NCBI RefSeq assembly: GCF_026616205.1
Contig: NZ_JANHGR010000001.1
Location: forward strand, 1,116,001 to 1,180,000
Direction: 5' to 3'
DNA length: 64,000 nucleotides
Origin: Halolamina litorea
Lineage (GTDB): Archaea > Halobacteriota > Halobacteria > Halobacteriales > Haloferacaceae
Shown here: positions 48,915 through 58,645 of the stretch, piece by piece
Layout of the letters: each line of letters starts with the position of its first letter
Numbering within the stretch: the stretch's first letter is position 1
The notes under the pieces: model-generated
The model's input: the letters and a program-made list of their open reading frames with translations, nothing else
The model's database searches: none
Told to the model about the DNA's origin: nothing
Translations under genes and position numbers: made by a program

Positions 48915-50737
48915 CCGAGACCAGCGATCCGGACGTGATGAACCTCGCCGACGCGCTCTCCGTTTCTTGGCGCCCCGGCACGCCCCGACGGCTGACCTAC
49001 GTCGAGCGCGAGCGCGGCGAGGACACCGTCTACGACTACCGATTCGACATCGACGCCTCCGAGCGCGTGAAGGCGTTCGACGAGCGCATCTCCGGGCGCT
49101 GGGGCCAAGTCGACTGGTGCCCCGAGGGGCGCCACCTGCTCTACACCCGCGGCGGCGACGTCCGCGTCCTCGACACCGAGACCGGCGAGGAGTCGACGCC
49201 GGCGCCGAGTGAGTCCTTCGACAACGCGCCGCGGTTCTCCCCCGACGGCGACCGGATCGCGTTCGTCTCCGGCCGCGGCGACGCCGGCAACGACATCTGG
49301 GTCGTCGACCGCGACGGCTCGAACCTCGAACGGATCACCGAGGGCGCGAACCCCCACGACGACAAGCGCTGGGAGCCCTCGTGGTCGCCGGAGGGCGACC
49401 GGATCGCCTTCGTCGGCGCCGCCGACTGGCACGGCCGCGACTGGGCCGACGAGGCCCACGTCGTCCACGTCGGTACGGGCGAGGTCGACCGGCTCACCCG
49501 CGGACTGAGCGTGACCGCGGTTCCCTCGTGGTCGCCGTCGGGCGACAAGGTCGCGTTCTTCGCGAAGGAGGTCGCGGAGCCGTGGTACCGTCACTCCGAG
49601 GACGTGCACGTCCACAACCTCCGGACGGGTAACCGGGAGATCTACCCGGTAGAGGCCTCCCACCAGTACAACGTACAGCAGCCCCTCTGGGACGGCGAGG
49701 ACCGGCTGTTCTTCCCGACCCGCGAGCGCGGCAAGCAGCAACTCGAAGCGATGTTGCTCCACGACGAGAGCGACGCCCGGGGCATCCCGACCCGTGTGAC
49801 CGTCCACGACGGCGTCTTCGGCGCCGGCCCGGTGGCGCTCTCGCCCGACGGGGAGTACCTCGGCTTCTCCTACGCCGAGGCGGAGCTACCGCCCCACCCG
49901 CGCGCCATCCCGACCGCGGGAGGCCACGAGGAGCAACTCCGCGACCCCGAGGTGCCGGAGGGCGTCATCGTCCCCGAGAACGTCACCTACGAGAGCTTCG
50001 ACGGCGGCTACGTCAACGGCTACCTCTACAAGCCCGAGGGCGTCACCGAGGACGACCCCGCGCCGACGCTCGTGCAGGTCCACGGCGGCGGCCACTTCCA
50101 GTACGGCGACGGCTGGCACCCCATCGAGCAGTACCTCGCGGCCCACGGCTACGTCGTGTTCGCCATCGACTTCCGTGGCTCGGGCGGCTACGGGCGACCG
50201 TTCCAGGAGCTCTCCATGGGCGACTGGCACGGCGGGCAGGTCGACGACGCCCGCGAGGCGGCCCGGTACGTGCGCTCACTGCCCTACACGACCGACAGCG
50301 TCGGCATCTACGGCGGCTCGTGGGGCGGCTTCATGACGCTCATGAGCATCACGCGCTACCCCGAGGTCTGGGACGCCGGCGTCGAGTGGTACGGCGTCTC
50401 GAACCAGTTCACCGACTACGAGGAGGTCGATCGCGTCGGTCGCCTGCTCACCGAGCGGGACATGGGTGGCACCCCCGACGAGCAGGAGGACCTCTACCGC
50501 GCGGCCAGCGCGGCGTTCAACCTCGACCGCGTGGAGACGCCGCTGCGCGTGCTCCACGGCGCCGAGGACGAGCGCGTCCCGATCAATCAGGCCGAGGAAC
50601 TCATCGACGAACTCGACGACGGGCCGGTCCCCTTCGACGCCACCATCTACGAGAACGAGGGTCACGGCTTCCGCGACGAGGCGAACCGCCGCGATTCGGT
50701 CGAGCAGACCCGCGCGTGGTTCGACGAGCACCTCTGA
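48911..50737 (+). CDS. S9 family prolyl oligopeptidase-like peptidase
   Basis: 608 residues. The first 330 residues form a beta-propeller with TolB/WD40-like units (DNAPRFSPDGDRIAFVSGRG, WEPSWSPEGDRIAFVG, VPSWSPSGDKVAFFA), which limits access to short peptides. The C-terminal hydrolase domain carries Ser in GIYGGSWGGFMTLM, Asp in GAEDERVP and His in NEGHGFRDE. No signal peptide, so cytoplasmic. It follows the S33 gene and precedes the Dpp-type importer, consistent with breaking down imported peptides. Confidence 0.92.
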   Translation: MTETSDPDVMNLADALSVSWRPGTPRRLTYVERERGEDTVYDYRFDIDASERVKAFDERISGRWGQVDWCPEGRHLLYTRGGDVRVLDTETGEESTPAPSESFDNAPRFSPDGDRIAFVSGRGDAGNDIWVVDRDGSNLERITEGANPHDDKRWEPSWSPEGDRIAFVGAADWHGRDWADEAHVVHVGTGEVDRLTRGLSVTAVPSWSPSGDKVAFFAKEVAEPWYRHSEDVHVHNLRTGNREIYPVEASHQYNVQQPLWDGEDRLFFPTRERGKQQLEAMLLHDESDARGIPTRVTVHDGVFGAGPVALSPDGEYLGFSYAEAELPPHPRAIPTAGGHEEQLRDPEVPEGVIVPENVTYESFDGGYVNGYLYKPEGVTEDDPAPTLVQVHGGGHFQYGDGWHPIEQYLAAHGYVVFAIDFRGSGGYGRPFQELSMGDWHGGQVDDAREAARYVRSLPYTTDSVGIYGGSWGGFMTLMSITRYPEVWDAGVEWYGVSNQFTDYEEVDRVGRLLTERDMGGTPDEQEDLYRAASAAFNLDRVETPLRVLHGAEDERVPINQAEELIDELDDGPVPFDATIYENEGHGFRDEANRRDSVEQTRAWFDEHL

Positions 50738-50781
50738 CCCCGGTTTCGGGCCTTTTTCGGCCGCGGGGTTGGGTTTGTGAC

Positions 50782-50796
50782 CCCCCCTACGGGGGG
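50782..50796. terminator. Hairpin CCCCCC-TAC-GGGGGG after the S9 gene
   Basis: Six-base G/C stem, followed by TATGCTAAG. The preceding sequence also has CTTTTTC at about 50751-50757, a T-run able to end transcription of the S33/S9 unit. The TATA element of the importer begins just after the hairpin. Confidence 0.4.
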
Positions 50797-50808
50797 AGGT
50801 ATGCTAAG

Positions 50809-50816
50809 ACTTATGG
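50809..50816 (+). promoter_or_regulatory. TATA element of the Dpp-type importer operon
   Basis: ACTTATGG, 32-39 bases before the ATG of the solute-binding protein gene; would give a short leader. Confidence 0.45.
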
Positions 50817-50847
50817 TGGGTGCGTCGAACCCATGTGTTAGAGTCCC

Positions 50848-52695
50848 ATGGTTGATGACAGCCCAGACCCCCAGCAGTTGATAGACCGGCGGTCGATACT
50901 CCGATACAGCGTCGTCGGCGGCGCCATCGGCCTCGCCGGCTGTACCGGCGGCGGCGACGGTGACGGCACCGACAGCGCCACCGACGAACCGAGCAGCACC
51001 GCCGAGGGGACCCCGCTCTCGACGGAGGAGGACGTCCAGACCGGCGGCCGCCCGGTCGTCGGCCTCGGCGCCGAGCCACAAGCGTTCAACCCGCTCGTGA
51101 CGTCCGACGCCGACGCGTGGGCCATCATGGACCGCCTCTACCCGTACCCGACGGTCCGTGACCCCGCCGACGTGGACAACACCCACCCGTACGTGTTCAA
51201 CGACTGGTCGTTCGACCCCGACTCCCTGACCGGCGAGGTCACGCTCACCGAGGGGTTCCAGTGGTCCGACGGCGAGCCGCTGAACGCCGAGGGCGTGGCG
51301 TGGTGGTTCCAGTACCTGATGGACAACTCCGGCCACCGCTACGAGTCGAACACCAACCAGATCGCCAGCATCGAAGCCACCGGCGAGTACGAACTCAGCT
51401 TCGAACTCGAGGCGTCGACGGCCGCGGTGTTCACGCCCGAGACCGGCGTGTTCGCGGTGCCGCTCCTGCCCGCCCACGTCTGGCAGGAGGTCGACGACTA
51501 CACCCAGTACTCCCCCGACGAACTCATCGGCGCCCAGGGGTTCGAGTGGTCGGACTCCAGTCCGGGGAACTGGTACGAACTGAACAGCAACCCCGACCTG
51601 ATGCCCGACGAGATCCACGAGGGTCCCTACGTCGACGGCCTCCGGTTCCGCGTCTTCGGCGACATGACGACGCTGGTCGAGGAGCTCCGCCAGGGGAACG
51701 TGGACCTGACGTACAACTCCATCGCCCCCAACCGCGCGTTCCAGCTACAGGACGCCGACTCCGCGAAGGTGTGGAACTCCCGAGCGCGTGGCTACAACTA
51801 CATCGCCCACAACATGCGCCGGACGCCGTTCGACGACAAGCCGTTCCGGCAGAGCCTGGGGTTCATCTACCCGTTCAACTACCTCCAGAGCCAACTGCGA
51901 CGGGGCATGACCGAGACCGGCGACTACGTCGCCGCGAAGGTGTACGACCCGTGGCGCCCCGACAGCTTCGACAGCCCCATCCAACACGGCCCCTACATGA
52001 CCGAGGACGGCCAACTCGACGTGGAGCGGGCCCGTGAGTTCCTCGAGAACGCCGACGGCGAACACGACTACACGTTCGGCTCCGTCGAGTCGCCGCAGGT
52101 CACCGGCGACCAGGAGATCCGTGTCGACGGCGAACTGCTGACGGAGGCCCACACGAACAACGCCGGCGACGCCGGCCAGGGGCCGATCAGCCTCGTCATC
52201 ACGCCGCCGAGTACCGCGCCCGTCGAGGCACAGGCCGGCGCACGGTTCGTCGAGAACCTCAACGAGGTCGGTATCCCGGCGGAGACCGAACCGGTCGCCG
52301 AAGGGAGCCAGAACTCCCTCATCTGGGGACAGGAGGACTTCGACATGTGGTCCTCGGGCTGGATCTGGATGCCCAAGCCCCACATGTACATGGGCTTCTG
52401 GCTCACCAGCAGCAGCGTCGACGCCGACTCCAGCAGCGACAACGTGAACCTCAACCCGATGGGGTACACGAACGCCGACGACCTCATCTCGGCGGTCCAG
52501 ACGACCTACGAGCCCGAGGAACAACAGCAGGCCACCAAGGAAGCGCTGGCGCAGGTCTACGAGGACCAGCCCGTGTTGGTGACGGAGTACCCCAACCGGC
52601 TCCACGCTTCCTCGAACGCCTACACCGGCTGGGTGAAGCTCCCTGGCGGCATCACGCAGAACCCGTGGACGTACCTGAACGTCCGACAGGCCTGA
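50848..52695 (+). CDS. Peptide-type ABC transporter solute-binding protein (SBP family 5, Tat lipoprotein)
   Basis: 615 residues. Tat lipoprotein signal: IDRRSILRYSVVGGAIGLAGC, abridged to the RRSIL pair and the lipobox LAGC (Cys at about residue 31), then a Gly/Asp/Thr/Ser spacer. The mature part has the family 5 start (GAEPQAFNPLVTSDADAWAI) and the later FQWSDGEPLNAEGVAWWFQYL. This is the extracytoplasmic receptor of Dpp/Opp importers for di- or oligopeptides. It heads a four-gene operon and is preceded by a TATA element. Confidence 0.93.
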   Translation: MVDDSPDPQQLIDRRSILRYSVVGGAIGLAGCTGGGDGDGTDSATDEPSSTAEGTPLSTEEDVQTGGRPVVGLGAEPQAFNPLVTSDADAWAIMDRLYPYPTVRDPADVDNTHPYVFNDWSFDPDSLTGEVTLTEGFQWSDGEPLNAEGVAWWFQYLMDNSGHRYESNTNQIASIEATGEYELSFELEASTAAVFTPETGVFAVPLLPAHVWQEVDDYTQYSPDELIGAQGFEWSDSSPGNWYELNSNPDLMPDEIHEGPYVDGLRFRVFGDMTTLVEELRQGNVDLTYNSIAPNRAFQLQDADSAKVWNSRARGYNYIAHNMRRTPFDDKPFRQSLGFIYPFNYLQSQLRRGMTETGDYVAAKVYDPWRPDSFDSPIQHGPYMTEDGQLDVERAREFLENADGEHDYTFGSVESPQVTGDQEIRVDGELLTEAHTNNAGDAGQGPISLVITPPSTAPVEAQAGARFVENLNEVGIPAETEPVAEGSQNSLIWGQEDFDMWSSGWIWMPKPHMYMGFWLTSSSVDADSSSDNVNLNPMGYTNADDLISAVQTTYEPEEQQQATKEALAQVYEDQPVLVTEYPNRLHASSNAYTGWVKLPGGITQNPWTYLNVRQA

Positions 52696-52714
52696 CTCCC
52701 CCTCCACCCACTCA

Positions 52715-53701
52715 ATGGTCCAAATAACTGGAAGATATCTCCTCCGGCGGGTGGCGATCAGCGTCCTCACCGTCTACGTGCTGGCGACGCTGCTGTTCGC
52801 CCTGATGCACGCCATGCCGGGCAGTCCGATCGACGCGCTGATCGGTCCCGGGATGACGACCGAACAGATCGAGAACATCGAGCAGCGCTTCGGCCTGAAC
52901 CAACCCATCTGGCTCCAGTACGTCGAGTTCATCACGTCGGTGACGTTCTTCGACTTCGGCTACTCGGTCCAGACGCTGGAACCGGTCCGCGAGCGACTGG
53001 TCGAGCGACTGGTGCCGACGATCGTGCTGTTCGCCCCGGCGTTCATGCTGCAGTACTCGCTGGGCACGGTGATCGGGACATACCTCGGCTGGAACCGCGG
53101 GTCGAAGACCGACCTCGCGGGGTTCACCACGGGGCTGTTCATGTACTCGATCCCCTTTTTCTGGCTGGCGTGGATCCTCGTGGGGGTGTTCTCCTACGAA
53201 CTCAACTGGTTCCCCAGCGGCTCGATGGTGCCGCCGTACACCACCAGCTTCGCGTGGTTCGAGGCGGTGTTCAACCTCCTGTTGCACATGACCATTCCCG
53301 TGCTCTCGCTCGCGCTGGTGGGCTGGGCCGGGCCGATGCTCATCATGCGGACGACGATGCAGGACGTGGTCGACGCCGACTACGTCGACTTCGCCCGCGC
53401 ACAGGGGTACGACGAGCCGACCGTGATGACCCGCTTTGGCGCCCGGAACGCGCTGATCCCGGTCGTCACGCAGGCCATCATCGGCATCGCGTTCATGATC
53501 GACGGCTCGGTCATCGTCGAGACGGTGTTCTCGTGGCCGGGCATCGGCGAGTTGCTCGTCGACGCCATCTTCGCGAAGGACCTGCCGACGGCGCTGGCGG
53601 CGTTCTACACGCTCGGGGTCATCATCATCGTCCTGCGGCTCATCACGGACGTGGTCTACACCATGATCGACCCGCGGATCGAGTTCGGGGGTGAGGCCTG
53701 A
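52715..53701 (+). CDS. ABC transporter permease, DppB/OppB type
   Basis: 328 residues with six membrane helices. DppB features: YLLRRVAISVLTVYVLATLLFALMHAMPGSP at the start (abridged) and the permease EAA loop near the end (ARAQGYDEPTVMTRFGARNALIPVVTQ), followed by SVIVETVFSWPGIGELLVDAI. It forms the transmembrane pore with the next protein. One-base overlap with the next gene. Confidence 0.93.
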   Translation: MVQITGRYLLRRVAISVLTVYVLATLLFALMHAMPGSPIDALIGPGMTTEQIENIEQRFGLNQPIWLQYVEFITSVTFFDFGYSVQTLEPVRERLVERLVPTIVLFAPAFMLQYSLGTVIGTYLGWNRGSKTDLAGFTTGLFMYSIPFFWLAWILVGVFSYELNWFPSGSMVPPYTTSFAWFEAVFNLLLHMTIPVLSLALVGWAGPMLIMRTTMQDVVDADYVDFARAQGYDEPTVMTRFGARNALIPVVTQAIIGIAFMIDGSVIVETVFSWPGIGELLVDAIFAKDLPTALAAFYTLGVIIIVLRLITDVVYTMIDPRIEFGGEA

Positions 53702-54660
53702 TGGCGGCCGAAACCGCCGACGCCGACACGGAGCCGGGCACGCAAAGCCAACTCCGCGAGCGACTCTACCCCTTCGCCGTCGGCGTCCGACGGACGTGGG
53801 ACCAGTTCACCGAGTCCCGACTCGGCGTGACGGGGCTGTTCATCATCGCGGCGATCTCCTTCGTGGCGATCTTCGCGCCGTACATCGCCCCGCACCCACT
53901 GGAGTGGCAGGCGTTCGGGAACAACCCCACCTTCCAACAGGCCGGGCAGTTGCCCCACCCGCCGGCGTTCGGGGACCCCTTCTTCGCGCCGCTGGGCACC
54001 GACAGCCTCGGCCACGGGATCCTCACACAGCTGATCTACGGCTCGCGCACCGCGCTGTTCATCGGGCTGGCCGCGGGGGTCCTCTCCTCGCTGGTCGGCG
54101 TGCCGCTGGGCATCATCAGCGGCTTCTACAGCAACACGTGGGTCGACGAGGGGATCCAGCGCGTCGTCGACGTGATGTACGGGCTGCCGTTCCTGCCGCT
54201 GGTGATCGTGCTGGTGTTCATCAACGGCGTGACGACGACGAACATCATCCTCGGCATCGTCGCCAAGTCGTGGCTGAACAACGCCATCGTGATCCGTGGA
54301 CAGGTGCTCTCGCTGTCGAAGCGGCCGTTCATCGAGGCGGCCGAGGCGAGCGGCGCCAGCGACTTCCGCATCATGTGGCGTCACATCCTGCCGAACGTCC
54401 TGCCGCTGGGGTTCATCTACCTCGCACAGGACGCCGCCTTCGCCATCCTGATCCAAGCGAGCCTCGCGTTCCTGGGGCTGGCGGACTTCACGCAGGTCTC
54501 CTGGGGCACGATGCTCCAGTGGATACAGGTGGAAGGCTACATCTACACGGCGCCGTGGTGGCTCATCCCGCCGGGGCTGATGATCGCCCTGCTGGCGGCG
54601 TCGTTCTACTTCATCGGCTACAGCCTCGAAGACGTGATGAACCCCGGAGGTAACTCATGA
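53701..54660 (+). CDS. ABC transporter permease, DppC/OppC type
   Basis: 319 residues. DppC/OppC features: an N-terminal helix (LGVTGLFIIAAISFVAIFAPYIAP), TDSLGHGILTQLIYGSRTALFIGL-type stretch, and the EAA loop (IEAAEASGASDFRIMWRHILPNVLPLG), then ASLAFLGLADFTQVSWGTMLQW. The second pore subunit. Overlaps the fused ATPase gene by four bases. Confidence 0.93.
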   Translation: MAAETADADTEPGTQSQLRERLYPFAVGVRRTWDQFTESRLGVTGLFIIAAISFVAIFAPYIAPHPLEWQAFGNNPTFQQAGQLPHPPAFGDPFFAPLGTDSLGHGILTQLIYGSRTALFIGLAAGVLSSLVGVPLGIISGFYSNTWVDEGIQRVVDVMYGLPFLPLVIVLVFINGVTTTNIILGIVAKSWLNNAIVIRGQVLSLSKRPFIEAAEASGASDFRIMWRHILPNVLPLGFIYLAQDAAFAILIQASLAFLGLADFTQVSWGTMLQWIQVEGYIYTAPWWLIPPGLMIALLAASFYFIGYSLEDVMNPGGNS

Positions 54661-57026
54661 GCAGCGCGACGACACCCACGACGCCCGACGAACCGGACGA
54701 CGAGACGGTCCTCGAAGTCGAGGACCTCTCGATCACCTACCGCATGGACGACGAGGCCGACGTACACGCGGTGCAGAACGTGAGCTTCTCCATCGAGGCG
54801 GGCACGACGTTCGGCCTCGTCGGCGAGTCCGGCTGTGGGAAGACCACCGCCGCCCGCTCGCTGATCGGGCTGCTGGACGACAACGGCGAGGTCACCGGCG
54901 GCTCGGTCCGGAAGGACGGCCGTGACCTCACCGAGGTGTCCGACGACGAACTGCGCGCGGCGCGCTGGGACGAGATCGCGACGATCCCCCAGAACGTGAT
55001 GAACGCGCTCAACCCCGTCGAGACGGTCGGCTCACAGATCCTCGACGTGATCCAACTCCACACCGACCGGAGCCAGGACGAGGCCAAGACCCACGCCGAG
55101 GACCTCTTCGAGCAGGTCGGCCTCACCCCCGACCGGCTGAACGACTACCCCCACGAGTTCTCCGGCGGCATGCTCCAGCGCGCGGTCATCGCGATGGCGA
55201 TGTCCTGCGATCCGGACCTCATCATCGCCGACGAGCCGACGACGGCGCTGGACGTGGTCGTGCAGGACGAGATCCTCTCGGAACTCGCGGAACTGCAGGC
55301 CGAGATGGGCGTGGCGGTGCTGGTGATCAGCCACGACATCGGCGTGATGGCCGAGATCTGTGACGACGTTGGCGTGATGTACGCCGGCGAACTCATGGAG
55401 GTCGGCACCGCCGAGGAGGTGTTCACCGACCCCTCGAACCCCTACACGATGGGGCTGGCGAACTCCTTCCCGGATATCACCGACCCGGACCGCGACCTCG
55501 TGGACATCCCCGGGACCGCCCCGGAGCTGAAGGGCGAACACACCGGCTGCCCGTTCGTCGAGCGCTGTCCGTTCGCGACCGAGGAGTGCGAGAGCTACCG
55601 GCCCGAACTCGCCGCCGTCGACGACGGCGCCGACCCGAACGCCGCCGGGAGCGACGCCGACGGCCACCGCTCGCGCTGTCACTACGTCGACGACGTGGAG
55701 CGCCTGCGCGAGGACGCCGCCGACCCCGAGACGTGGGGCGGCATCGCCGGCGGCGGCGACGCCGTCGAACCCGGCGACGAGACGGTGTTCGCCGCCGACG
55801 GCGTGAAGAAGTACTTCGACGCCGAGTCGGGGCTGCTCGACTCCATCCTCGGTCGGGAGCCGACGCCGGTGAAAGCAGTCGACGGCGTCTCCTTCGACGT
55901 GAAGGAGGGCGAAATATTCGGTATCGTCGGCGAGTCCGGTTGCGGGAAGTCGACGCTGGGCCGGACGATGCTGAACCTCCACCAGCCGACGGAGGGAACG
56001 ATGTCCCTCGACGGCGAGGCCATCGGCGACATCCCCAACGAGGAGTTCCGCCGGGCCGCACAGGTCATCTTCCAGGACCCCTTCGAGAGCCTGAACCCGC
56101 GGATGACGATCCAGCAGACGCTGACGGAGCCGTTGGCGCTGCTCGACGACGACCTGACCTACACCGAGCGGATCGAGGTCGCACGGGCGACGCTCGAAGA
56201 GGTGGGCCTCTCGCCGGCCGAGGAGTACCTGAGTCGGTTCCCGGACCAACTCAGCGGCGGTGAGCGCCAGCGTGTCTCCATCGCGCGGGCGCTGGTCGTC
56301 GACCCGCGCTTCCTCCTCGCCGACGAGCCGGTGTCGATGCTCGACGTGAGCATCCGGGCGAGCGTGCTCAACATCCTCCGGCGACTCCGGCGGGACGAGG
56401 GGCTGACGCTGTCGATCATCAGCCACGACCTCAGCCTGATCCGGAACGTCAGCGACCGGACCGGCGTGATGTACCTCGGCGAGTTCGTCGAGACCGGCGA
56501 CACCGACCGGATCGTGGAGGACCCGAAACACCCATACACGAAGGCGCTGGTCGACTCCGTTCCCGTGCCGGACCCGACGGTCGAGCGCGAACCGGCGGAG
56601 ATCGGCGGCGACCCACCGTCGCCGCGCGATCCGCCGTCGGGCTGTCGGTTCCACACCCGTTGTCCGGCCGTGATCCCGCCGGCGGAGTTCGAGTTCGCCG
56701 ACGGGCGGTTCCGCGAACTGATGGACCTGCGGCAGGCCATCGACGCCGGCACGGTGCGGGTCGCCCGCGCCCGGCAGGACAGCGCCGACCCGGACGACCC
56801 CGCGTCGGTCGCCGATGCGATCAAGGCCCGGCGCTTCGACGGCGAGTTCGTCGACCCCGAGGCCGAGTCGGTCGTCGACGACGCCCTGACGGCGCTCGCC
56901 GACGGCGACGACGGGGCGGCGGCCGACCGGCTGGAAGACGCGTTCACGACGCCGTGTGAACTGGACCGGCCGGAGCTGGTCGAGTTCGAGGACGGGCGAC
57001 AGGTCGCCTGTCACCTGTACGACTAA
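54657..57026 (+). CDS. Fused ABC transporter ATPase, DppD-DppF type
   Basis: 789 residues with two complete ABC domains in one chain. Domain 1: Walker A GESGCGKTT (56-64), signature FSGGMLQR, Walker B LIIADEPTTALD, and a DppD C-tail with GCPFVERCPFATEEC, a known iron-sulfur-type Cys motif of this group. Domain 2: Walker A GESGCGKST (425-433), LSGGERQR, LLADEPVSMLD and tail GCRFHTRCPAV. The last 100 residues are a polar, acidic extension ending in CHLYD. Powers import through the two permeases. In most bacteria DppD and DppF are separate genes. Confidence 0.93.
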   Translation: MSSATTPTTPDEPDDETVLEVEDLSITYRMDDEADVHAVQNVSFSIEAGTTFGLVGESGCGKTTAARSLIGLLDDNGEVTGGSVRKDGRDLTEVSDDELRAARWDEIATIPQNVMNALNPVETVGSQILDVIQLHTDRSQDEAKTHAEDLFEQVGLTPDRLNDYPHEFSGGMLQRAVIAMAMSCDPDLIIADEPTTALDVVVQDEILSELAELQAEMGVAVLVISHDIGVMAEICDDVGVMYAGELMEVGTAEEVFTDPSNPYTMGLANSFPDITDPDRDLVDIPGTAPELKGEHTGCPFVERCPFATEECESYRPELAAVDDGADPNAAGSDADGHRSRCHYVDDVERLREDAADPETWGGIAGGGDAVEPGDETVFAADGVKKYFDAESGLLDSILGREPTPVKAVDGVSFDVKEGEIFGIVGESGCGKSTLGRTMLNLHQPTEGTMSLDGEAIGDIPNEEFRRAAQVIFQDPFESLNPRMTIQQTLTEPLALLDDDLTYTERIEVARATLEEVGLSPAEEYLSRFPDQLSGGERQRVSIARALVVDPRFLLADEPVSMLDVSIRASVLNILRRLRRDEGLTLSIISHDLSLIRNVSDRTGVMYLGEFVETGDTDRIVEDPKHPYTKALVDSVPVPDPTVEREPAEIGGDPPSPRDPPSGCRFHTRCPAVIPPAEFEFADGRFRELMDLRQAIDAGTVRVARARQDSADPDDPASVADAIKARRFDGEFVDPEAESVVDDALTALADGDDGAAADRLEDAFTTPCELDRPELVEFEDGRQVACHLYD

Positions 57027-57121
57027 GGCGCGGTGACGGTCGGCGGCATCCGTGTGCGACTACGGCGCGGCCCGCCGCCGCGCCGACACCGTTATGTGGC
57101 ACCGAGCCACGTGATTACTCG

Positions 57122-57355
57122 ATGACTGCGAACGCTTCGAACCCACTGAGTCGACTCATCGCTGCCGGCGGCCAGAAACTGTTCCTCGTGACGCTGAGCG
57201 TCGCCGCCCTGTTGGCCGCGCTGGGGTTCTCCTTCGCCGTGTTCGGCGCGTTCTCGGGGCTGCTGGCGTCGACGTTCGACCAGCTCATGGTGATCGCCGT
57301 CGGCGTCGGCCTCATCGGCGTCTCCGGCGTCGTCGGCTACTCGGCGCTCAACTGA
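57122..57355 (+). CDS. 77-residue two-helix membrane protein
   Basis: Two long hydrophobic helices, residues 21-47 (LFLVTLSVAALLAALGFSFAVFG) and 52-74 (TFDQLMVIAVGVGLIGVSGVVGY), after a short polar start. A CGTTATGTG element about 25-32 bases upstream could be its TATA box. No family recognised; it sits between the importer operon and the second M19 gene without obvious link. Confidence 0.55.
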   Translation: MTANASNPLSRLIAAGGQKLFLVTLSVAALLAALGFSFAVFGAFSGLLASTFDQLMVIAVGVGLIGVSGVVGYSALN

Positions 57356-57448
57356 GGCGCCGACTCAGACACGTGCCGGTGCCGGCGCGCCGAGATATCG
57401 GAAAGTTTCCGCGTTCGAACTCGTTGCGAGCGATCGGCGACAGCCGCG

Positions 57449-58645
57449 CTACCAGACCGTTTCGAGCACTCGCAGCGTGTTTCCGCCGGTGACCTTGCGG
57501 ATCTCCTCGTCGCTGTAGCCTTCACGGACGAGCCACCGGACGATGTTGTGCCACGCCTCGGTGGGGTTCTCCATCCCCTCGACGTAGTCGAACTCGATTT
57601 CCTGCCAGTCGGGGTACTTGTCGTAGTTCTTCCCCATGTACTTGTGCAGGCCGACGTGGTCGCCGTACAGCGTGTCCGGGCCGAACGAGACGTGGTCGAT
57701 GCCGACCAGCTCCTCGACGTACTGGAAGTGGTCCATCACCGACTCGATCGTGTGTTTCGGGTGGTCCGGGGAGGCGACGTTGTGTGGTGCGCTCTGGATC
57801 CCGATGACGCCGCCGGTGTCCGCGACGGCCTCGAGCACCTCGTCTTCGTCGAGACGGGTGATGTCGAGCAGTTCCCGTGCGCCGTTGTGAGAGAGCATCA
57901 CCGGGTCCGTACTCGCCTCGCAGGTGTCGAGCGTCGTCTGCCTGCTCGCGTGGCTCGGGTCGATCAGGATGCCGAGTTTGTTCATCCGTTCGACGGCGTC
58001 CTCGCCGAAGCTCGTCAGCCCCCCGTCGCTGTCCTCGTCGTTGATCCCCGTTCCGAGGGCGTTCGACTCGCTGTAGGTGATGCCCAACGCACGGACCCCG
58101 AGCCCGTAGAGGACGTCGAGTCGATCGATCTCGTTCTCGATCATCATGCAGCCCTCGATGCTCGGGACGATGGCGACCTGCCCGTTCTCGTGGGCCGCAC
58201 GGATGTCGTCGACGCTCCCGGCGCGGACCACGAAATCCTGTTTCGCGATGTCAGCAGCCCTGATCCCGAGGTCGTGAACGACCTCCGAGAACTTCCAGCC
58301 GTTCTTCGAGTGCATCCGGAGCACGCCGTCGAGGTGCCAGTCGAACACCGCGTCGAGGTTCGACGCCGCCAACGCGTGGTAGGCGGTCATCGCCCGCCCC
58401 TGCCGGCAGTAGTCGTCGATCTCCTCGATGTTCTCGGGGAAGTAGAACGCGTGTTCGTGCAGCGAGACGACCGTCTCCTCCGCCCCGAGGCGCTCGGCGC
58501 GTGCCGCCTCGTCGTCGTCCAGCGGGATGCTGTACGGTTCCCCGAAGAAGTGTGGGTCCGCTTGCGTCGCGAACGCCTCGTAGTCCTCGCCGGCCTCGAG
58601 GTAGTCGTACGGCTCGTACCCGTCGTACTGCTTTCGCGTAACCAT
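57449..58645 (-). CDS. Membrane dipeptidase (peptidase family M19), copy 2
   Basis: 398 residues, a paralogue of the protein at 45144-46316 (both start KQYDGYxPYDYLEAGEDY). Metal-site motifs: VSLHEHAF (again H-E-H), IVPSIEGCMMIENEID (bridging Glu), IDPSHASRQTTLD (His), VMLSHNGARELLD (His) and IGIDHVSFGPDTLYG (Asp). Predicted zinc dipeptidase able to cut dipeptides ending in a D- or L-residue. It is divergent from the IclR-type regulator gene, 217 bases apart, an arrangement typical of a regulator and its target. Confidence 0.87.
   Translation of the reverse strand: MVTRKQYDGYEPYDYLEAGEDYEAFATQADPHFFGEPYSIPLDDDEAARAERLGAEETVVSLHEHAFYFPENIEEIDDYCRQGRAMTAYHALAASNLDAVFDWHLDGVLRMHSKNGWKFSEVVHDLGIRAADIAKQDFVVRAGSVDDIRAAHENGQVAIVPSIEGCMMIENEIDRLDVLYGLGVRALGITYSESNALGTGINDEDSDGGLTSFGEDAVERMNKLGILIDPSHASRQTTLDTCEASTDPVMLSHNGARELLDITRLDEDEVLEAVADTGGVIGIQSAPHNVASPDHPKHTIESVMDHFQYVEELVGIDHVSFGPDTLYGDHVGLHKYMGKNYDKYPDWQEIEFDYVEGMENPTEAWHNIVRWLVREGYSDEEIRKVTGGNTLRVLETVW

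Noticed and set aside
55032..57014. 660-residue open frame opposite the fused ATPase gene
   Set aside because: Antisense shadow; the plus strand has both complete ABC domains.
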